Assembly: GCF_023195695.1 (NCBI RefSeq)
Contig: NZ_JALPQG010000010.1
Location: forward strand, 62,001 to 126,000
Source: Aliiroseovarius sp. S1339
GTDB taxonomy: Bacteria; Pseudomonadota; Alphaproteobacteria; Rhodobacterales; Rhodobacteraceae
Reading direction: 5' to 3'
DNA length: 64,000 nucleotides
Shown: in pieces, positions 9,015-18,000 of the stretch
How positions within the stretch are numbered: position 1 is the first letter of the stretch
Layout of the letters: each line of letters opens with the position of its first letter
Translations under genes and position numbers: made by a program
Notes under the pieces: model-generated
Seen by the model: the letters and a program-made list of their open reading frames with translations, nothing else
The model's database searches: none
Told to the model about the DNA's origin: nothing

Positions 9015-12000
9015 ATGATCGAGTATCGCAACAGTCGAGCAAAAAAACTGATCACACCAATTATACGCGCCGCAGCCGCAGTCAAAACCGCTGTGCTGGC
9101 GATCTTCATGGTCGCGTCTTTTGCGGCCGAAGCGAATGCGTCCGACTTCACGCTGACATCTGTTCCGAACAATTTCACCGCTATTCTTGAAGACGGCAAC
9201 GGCAACTCGATCACAGTCACTGTTTCACCGCAAAACACGTCTTGCGCCAGCATTAGCGGTGCTGGCCGCATCACGCTGTTTCCCAGTCAGAACCGCTCCG
9301 CCTGTAACCGTTCCGCGATTATGACCTATACGACGAATGGGTTTCTGCTGGATCGGGCTGTCTTCGAAGACATCGACGATATGGACGGCACCGCGCCACG
9401 GGATTCCTTTGCAGCAAACGTGCCGGGAACATGGACTTCACCTACCATCGAGATTTACCCGCTGGTCGGACCGCGCCCCCCTTGGCTGTCAGCCGCCGAA
9501 GATCAGCGCGGCCGATTGATCGCCTCGGGCGCCGTCGGAAGCTTCTTGGCAAACGCCAGCGGTAATAACCCGACAAATGAGTCTGCGACTTTCACGTTGG
9601 ATACGCCGGCCACATCTTTCTCGATCATCATGGATGATGTTCAGGGTGCACGAAATGCGCGTGTTCAATTTTCGCTCGCGTCCATCACCGTCGATATTTC
9701 ACCTGAGCTTACACTTGAGAAGGTTGTTGATAACTCGCTTGGCGGGTCCGCTGTGCCGGGTGACTTCACCTTGTCTTACACAAACGGCAGCACAGCATCC
9801 GGCAGCGGTGTCACCGGGTCTGCCGCTGTCACCGATGTCACGGTGCCGGTTGGCACATACACGATTTCAGAAACCGATGACCCGAACTATGCCTTAACGG
9901 CCACCTGTTCGGGCGGGGCGGACAGCAATCCGCTGGATGGTCTGGCTTTGGGGGATGCTGAGGATGTGACCTGCGTTCTGACCAACACCTTTGTTCCCGC
10001 CCCCGCGCTGGAGGTGACCAAGACCGTCCCGGCGACCAATCTGTCAAACCCACCATCGGTGGGTGACACGATTGCCTATCAGGTTGTGGTTGAGAATACC
10101 GGCAACGTGGACATCTCGGGTGTGGCGCCCGTCGATACCGGCCCGACCTTTAACGGAAGCGCCCATGCAGGTGCCGACCTGATCTGGGTGGCGGGCGGCA
10201 GCACGACGCTGGCACCGGGCGATACGACCACGTACACGGCGACCTATACCTTGGTGGCGGCAGATGTGGCGGCGCTGACCAGCGCGGCCGATCCGACGAA
10301 CGCAATAGCCAACAGCGCGACCGCAACCGGCACGCCTGCGAACGGAACGCTCCCCCCCGTGACGCCCAGCACGGCCACGACCGGATACAGCGCCGCGCCG
10401 GGTTTGAGTGTTGCCAAGTCCGTGCCAGCCACCAACCTGTCGACACCGCCAACGGCGGGCGACACGATTGACTATCAGGTGGTGATCACCAACAGCGGCA
10501 ACGTGGATGTGTCTGGCGTGGCCCCGATTGATACCGGCCCGACCATTGACGGCAGCGCCCATGCGGGTGCCGACCTGATCTGGACAACCAGTGACAGCAC
10601 GACGCTGGCACCCGGCGCCTCGGCCACGTTCACGGCGACCTATACTTTGGTGGCGGCAGATGTGACCGCGCTGACCGCCTCAGCGGATCCGACCAGCGCG
10701 ATTGCCAACAGCGCAAGTGCGACCGGCACGCCGACCTCTGGCAGTTTGCCGCCGGTAACGCCAAGCACAGCGACGACAGGTTACACCGCAGCCCCCGGTA
10801 TGAGCGTGGCAAAAAGTGTCGCTGCCAACAACCTGTCCACCCCACCCGTTGCGGGCGACACGATTGAATATGAGGTGGTCGTCACCAACACCGGCAACGT
10901 AAACATCGACGGGGCAACGCCGGTCGATACCGGGCCGACCTTTGACGGCAATGCTCATGCCGGGACGGATCTGTTCTGGTTTACGGTTGGCAGCACGACG
11001 CTGGTGCCGGGCCAGGCCAAGACCTACTTCGCGACCTATACGCTTGTGGCCGCCGATGTCGCTGCGTTGACCAGCGCAGCAGACCCGACCAATGCGATTG
11101 CCAACAGCGCAACGGGCACCGGCACGCCGACCTCTGGCACCTTGCCTCCGGTGACGCCCAGCACCGCGACGACCGGCTACACCGCCGCGCCGGAGTTGAG
11201 CGTTGCGAAGTCCGTGCCTGCCACCAACCTGTCCAACCCGCCTGCGATTGGCGACACGGTCGACTATCAGGTCGTTGTGACGAACAGCGGCAATGTGGAT
11301 ATCTCGGGCGTGGCCCCTGTGGATACGGGGCCGACCTTTGACGGTGCCGCCCATGCGGGCGCTGATCTGGTTTGGACGACCAGCGACAGCGCGACGCTGG
11401 CCCCCGCAGGCACCGCGACCTTCACCGCGACCTATACTCTGGTCGCGGCGGATGTGGTGGCGCTGACCACGGCGGCGGATACGGCGACGGCGATTGCCAA
11501 CAGCGCAACCGCAACCGGCACGCCGGTCAGTGGCAGCTTGCCTCCCGTTACGCCCGGCACGGCGACCACGGGTTATACCGCAGCGCCCGGCATCAATGTC
11601 GAGAAGACCGCGAATACCTCTGGGTTCAGCACGCCGGTCACAGCGGGCGATCAGATCGTCTTTACCATTCAGGTCGCCAATACGGGCAACACCGCGCTGA
11701 CCAATGTGTCGCTGAATGACAGTCTAACCCGGCGCGATGGCGCGACGCTGACCTTGTCGGTTCCCGGTACGCCCAGCTCCGGCGATGGGGGTGTGCCTGG
11801 CACGCTCGATATCGGCGAGACGTGGGAATATCAGGCGACTTATACGCTGGTGCAGGATGACATCAACGCGGGAGGGGTTGAAAACACCGTGACCGGCACG
11901 GCGGATGTGCCGGGTGGCGGGACCGTGTCGGATGTCTCGGACGATGGCGATGATGGGGACGGCAACACCACCGACGACCCGACCGAAGTGTATATTGCGG

Positions 12001-15000
12001 CAACGCCAACGATCACCCTGGCGAAAAGCCTTGCCGCTGGCAGCCCCAACCCGTTTGATACGGTCGGGCAGGTGCTGGCCTATGAATTTCTTGTCACCAA
12101 CACCGGCAATGTGTCGATCACCGCGCCGGTCGCAATTGACGACCCCCTGATCGCAGGGCAGGGCACGGGACCTGTCAGTTGCCCAACCGGACCGATCTTG
12201 CCGACCGCCAGCATCACCTGCACCGGCAGCTATCAGGTCACACAAGACGATCTGAACGCAGGGCAGGTCGTGAACGCGGCCACCGCAAGTGTCACCCAGC
12301 CGGTTGTGCCGGTAACCCCCGGCGGGCCAACATCAGTGACCGCGACCGATGGGCCGTCCGGTGTGACAGTTCCGGCCGACACGACGCCATCCATCAGCTT
12401 TGGCAAGGCGTTGGCATCCTCATCAGCCCTGACCTATGCGGCGGTTGGCGATCAACTGACATATGAATTCACCGTCACCAATGACGGCAACATCACTTTG
12501 GATGGGCCGTTCACCGTGGATGACGACCAGATCGGCAATGGTCTGGCCTGCGGCACCGGCCCGCTTTTGCCCGGCGCAAACGTGACCTGCACCCATGTCT
12601 GGACCGCCGCGCAGGAGGATCTGGACGCGGGATCAGTGACCAATATCGCGTCCGCTGCGACAACGCAGGGTGGCAGCCCGGTTCAGTCGCCAACCGACAC
12701 GCTGACGGTCAATGCCTCGACCAGCCCCGCGCTAACGGTTGACAAAACGCTGCTATCCGCCACGCCGGACGTGTTCGATGAAGGCACCGTGCTGAGCTAT
12801 CAGTTCGAGGTGACGAACACCGGCAACGTCACCATCGACGGGCCAATCACCATCACCGACAACAAGGCTACGGGCATCACCTGTGCGCCGTTGACGAATG
12901 GAGAATTGCTGCCCACCGAAAACGTCATCTGCACCGGTTCCTATACGATGGTTGCGGGCGATGTGGGCTTTGGGTCCGTCACCAACGTCGCCACCGCGAC
13001 GGGTGATTATAACGGCACCCCCGTCACCTCGCCGTCTGATGATGCGATTTATCCGGTCAGCGCGACGCCTGCCATCTCGTTGACCAAGGACAGTGACCCG
13101 ACCGATGTGACCTTTGCGGCAGCGGGCGACGTGATTACCTATTCTTATGAAATCACCAACGGTCCGACCGTCGCCCTGTCGGAAGACATCTCGATTGATG
13201 ATGACAAGATCGGCGCGCCTTTCGTGTGTTACGATGCGTCGGTCAGTGGTGTGTTTGGGGTGAATGAAACCGCGACCTGTACCGCGCAGTATACCGTCAC
13301 CCAAGCTGACGTGGACGCGGGCGAGGTGACGAACATCGCCGTCGGGTCGACCACTTTCGCGCCGGGCACGCCGGATGAAACGCTGGTGTTGTCGGGGCAG
13401 GCGACCAAGACCGTCCCGGCAGATACCGATCCGTCGCTGTCGATTGCCAAGACCATCTCGAACGGCCCGCAACCTGCCGCCGCGGGTGATGTGATCGAAT
13501 TCACCATCACCGCGACCAATGACGGCAACCAGACCATCGCAAACGCGGCAGTGAGCGACCCGGATGTGGCCGCGCTGACCTGCACCCATCTTGGGTCGAC
13601 CGTCACCGGGCCTGTGACCCTGTTGCCGACCGAGACGATCACATGCGTTGGTGACTATACCGTGACGCAAGGCGACATTGATGCGCAAAGCAAGATCAAC
13701 ATCGCAAACGTGTCTGGCACCGATCCCACCGGGGCGACGGTGTCGGTCGACGGGCAGGTGACTGTTGCACTGGTGGACAATACCGCAGCGCTTGAGTTGG
13801 AAAAAACCGTCACGCCCGCAGTGGCCCCCGGCACGCCGGTGTTCACGCAGGCAGGCGATACCGTCACCTTCTCGGTTCTGGCGCGCAACACGGGCAACGT
13901 GTCGCTGGAAAATGTGGTGATCACCGATGACCTTCCCGTGACGCCCACAAGCTGCACGGTGGGCGATCTAGCCGTCGGGCAGGCGCTGACCGTTTGCACC
14001 TTCACCTATACCGTGACGCAAGATGACGTGGATGCCGTGAACGGAGCGGCCCCGGCCTATGGCGGGTTCACCAACATCGCGCGCGCCACGGCCAATGACG
14101 TGACACCCGATGCCACGCCGATCACTGCGCAAGACGACGTGTTCGTGCGCGGCCCGGATCAAGCGCCCAGCTTCTCGCTTGCCAAATCGGCAGATGCGGC
14201 GCAGATCGCATCCGTTGGGCAGGTGGTTAATTACAGCTATCTGGTGACCAACACGGGCAATATCACGCTGACCGCCTTGCCGGTCGTGGCGGACGACAAG
14301 ATCGCCAGCGTGACGTGTCCCGCGCTGCCGGGAGGCGAACTTGCACCAGGTGACGATCTGACCTGCACCGGCAGTTATACAGTGACGCAGGCCGACCTGA
14401 ACGCAGGCAGCCTGACCAATATTGCGCGCGTCTCCTCGCCCGAGGTGCCGCTGCCTGCCTCGCCGGGGCCAGAGACGGACACCGTGACCTTGCCCGCCAA
14501 CCGCACTGCGTCGGTGGATTTCGCAAAAACGGCCTCGATCACGTCAGGCGCGGCTGTTGGCGATGTGATCACCTATACCTATAGCGCGACCAACACCGGC
14601 AATGTGACGCTGACCGATGTGGCGGTCAGCGACCAGCACACCAGCGCGGCTGGCACCGTGGCGCTGAGCGTCGGTGGAGACGCGATTGATACGGATGTCG
14701 CACCCGCTGGAGACAGCACGGATGCCGCCCCCAATGGCAGCTGGGATACCCTTGCGCCGGGCGACAGCATCACCTTTACGGCCAGCTATACGGTCACGCA
14801 GGATGACGTGAACCAGCAGGGATCGCTGGACAACACGGCGAGCTTGGCGGCCACACCGCCTGCAGGGCTTCCCCCTGTTGACGAAACCGACGGGCTGTCG
14901 ATCCCGGTCACCGCCCCGACGCCGGGGATCACCGCGCTGAAGACGCTGGCGACCGGTGGGTTGTCTTCGCCCCCCGTGGCGGGCGAGACACTGGACTTCA

Positions 15001-18000
15001 CCATCACCGTCACCAACTCGGGCAATCAGGATCTGAGCAATATCAGCCTGATCGACGTGTTCCAACGGCTTGACGGATCGACCATCACCCCCGCCGCCCC
15101 GCCGCAATATGTCAGTGGCGATGTTGGCACGGCCAATGTGTTGGATGTGGGCGAGGCATGGACCTATTCCTTCCAACACGTTCTGACGCAGGCGGATATC
15201 GACGCAGGTGGCGTTAGCAACCAAGCCACCGCGCGCGGCCAGTCGCCCAGCAATGCGCTGGTGTCGGATGCGTCCGACGACGGCAACCCGGCCAATGGAG
15301 ATGACAACCCGACCGTCTTGCCAATCGCCGTGACACCGGGGATCGAGGGGCAGAAAACCCTGTCTTCCGGCACTGGCGTGGTCGGCAGTCAGCTCGTCTT
15401 CCTGATCGAAGTGACGAACACCGGCAACGTGACGCTGACCAGCACCGGCATTCAGTCCGACACGCTGACGCGGGTGGACGGCACACCGCTGACGCCCTCG
15501 GCCCCGACGTTTGTCGGGTCAACGCAAGGGTCCGGCGCAGGCACTCTGTTGCCCGGCGAGGTTGCCAGCTACGAGGTTCGCTATACGCTGATCCAAGAGG
15601 ATATTGACGGCGGCGGCGTGCGCAACAGCGCGACCGTCACCGGCACCCCGTCCAGTGGCGTGCCGATCACTGATGTGTCCGATGACGGTGACGACGGTGA
15701 CGGCAACACCACCAATGACCCGACCGAGGTTTTGATCACGCAAACCCCGGCGCTGTCGATGGTCAAGATGGTTGGGGCGGGATCGTCCAACCCCTATGAC
15801 ACGGTCGGCCAGCTGATCAACTATGACTTCGTGGTCACCAATGATGGCAATGTCACCCTGACCGACCCGATCACCATCGCGGATGATTTGATCGACGGGG
15901 CGGGGGGCAGTGTCACCTGTGATCCGCTGCCAGCCGGTGGGTTGATCCCGACTGCGACGCTCAATTGTGCCGGGTCTTACACGGTGACGCAGGACGATAT
16001 CGACAACGGGTCGGTGACCAATACGGCAACGGCCTCCAGCGGGGCGACGATATCGGCACCTGACAGCGTGACGGTGCCTGCCGGCCAGACTGATGCGCTG
16101 ACCCTTCTGAAAGTGGCTGATCCGATCGCTGGTCCTGCCTTCTTTGTCGGCGCCACGGCGAGCTATACCTATACCCTGACCAACACGGGCAACACGACGC
16201 AGGTTGGGCCGTTCAGCATCAGCGACAACCTGATTGCCCCCGCCAACATCACCTGTCCTGTCCCTGCGGGGAACGAGCTTGCGCCGGGGGATGACCTGGT
16301 CTGCACCGCGACCTATATCATCACCTCGACCGATGTATTCCTGGGTGTGGTGACCAACCTTGCGACGGGCAGTTCGTCGACCACGACCTCGCCCCTGACG
16401 TCTGAAAGCATTCCCGACCAGGGCGTCGCGGCCTTGTCGATCGACAAGCAACTGGTCGCAGGTTCCGACTTCTCAGAGGTTGGTGATGTGATCGGCTATC
16501 AGTTCGTGGTGACCAACAGCGGCACCCGGACCCTGATCGAACCGATCATTGTGCGCGACAGCATTCTGGGCGACATCACCTGCTGGACGCCAAACCCGCC
16601 CACCGACCCCGATTTCCAAGTTGGGGAAGAGGCGATCTGCACCGGTGACTACGTCGTGACGCAGCCCGATCTGGATCGTGGTTTCGTCTTTAACGAGGCT
16701 TACGCCGAAACGACCTATGGCCCTGGTGACACACCGGTGGTCAGCCCGCCGGACAGTGTGACGGTGGATGGCGACCTGGTGCCCGATCTGACGCTGACCA
16801 AAACGGCGGCAACCTTGCCGGTGACGGCGGTTGGGCAGTCGCTGACCTATACGCTGATCGCCGAGAACACTGGCAACCAAACCCTGACGAATGTATCGAT
16901 CTCCGATCCGTTCGTGCCCGGCCTTCCCTGCACGACAGCAACACTGGCGCGTGGAACAACGCTGCAATGCACCTTCCCCTATACGGTCACGCAGGCGGAT
17001 ATCGACAGCGGCACCCTGTCAAACCGCGCTGATGTCACGGCGCAGAACCCGCAAGGCGCGCCAGTGACCACCTTTGCGACGCTGGATATTCCGATGCCCG
17101 CCGCCGCCCCGGCGATAGAGCTGACCAAGGTCGCCTCGCCCTCGCCCTTTGGTGCGGCTGGCAGCACGCTGACCTATCAACTGTCAGTCACCAACACCGG
17201 CAATGTGACCCTGTCCAATGTCGAAGTGACCGACCCGATGGGCGGTGGCCAGATTTGCACGATCGCCTCGATTGCGCCGGGCGCGACGACGGGCGGGTGC
17301 AGCTTTGATGTGACCGTCACCCAAGACATGGTCGATGCGGGCGAGGTTGTGAACAACGCTTCGACCACTGCGACCGATCCGTTCAACACCCCGGTAACTG
17401 ACATGGTCGAGTTGACGACCCCCGGCCCGGCCCGCGGCCCCGCGCTTGAGGCGACGAAGGTCGTTCTGGGCGGGCAGTCGGTGGTTGGCGGGCTGGTGGA
17501 TTACAGCCTGTCGGTGGCGAACACCGGCAACGTCACGCTGCGCAATGTGAATGTCGTGGACCAGATGCAGTCGCTTCTGGGTGCGGTCACTGCGTTGGAT
17601 GCGCCCTTTGCGCTGGACCCGGCCAGCGATCTGGACAGCGACGGTGAATTGGATGTGGGCGAGGTCTGGACCTACACCGCCTCGGTCACGCTGCGCCAGA
17701 TTGATCTGAACCATGCAGGCCTGTCTAACCAGGTCACCGTCACCGCCGATGGTCCCGCAGGCAGCGGGCAGGCGACGGATGTGTCTGATGATGGCGATGA
17801 CAGCGACGGCAACACGGTCGATGATCCAACCATCTTCGATGTGGTCGTGGACCCGCAACTGACTGTTGTGAAAGCCGTTTTGACCCCCGGCACACGCGCG
17901 GGCGATCAGGTGGTGTTCGAGATTACGGCGACCAACACCGGCAACCAGGACCTGACCGACCTGAGCGTGAGCGACACGCTTCTGCGCGCCGATGGCACGC

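Noticed and set aside
10005-11588. Regular repeats considered as a CRISPR-like or satellite array
   Set aside because: The period is 396 bp, fully in frame and coding for DUF11-like domains; no short repeat-spacer pattern exists.
12753-16451. Several minus-strand open frames of 200-310 codons inside the giant gene
   Set aside because: They arise from the GC-rich repeat coding pattern and translate to Arg/Gly/His-rich sequence without domains.
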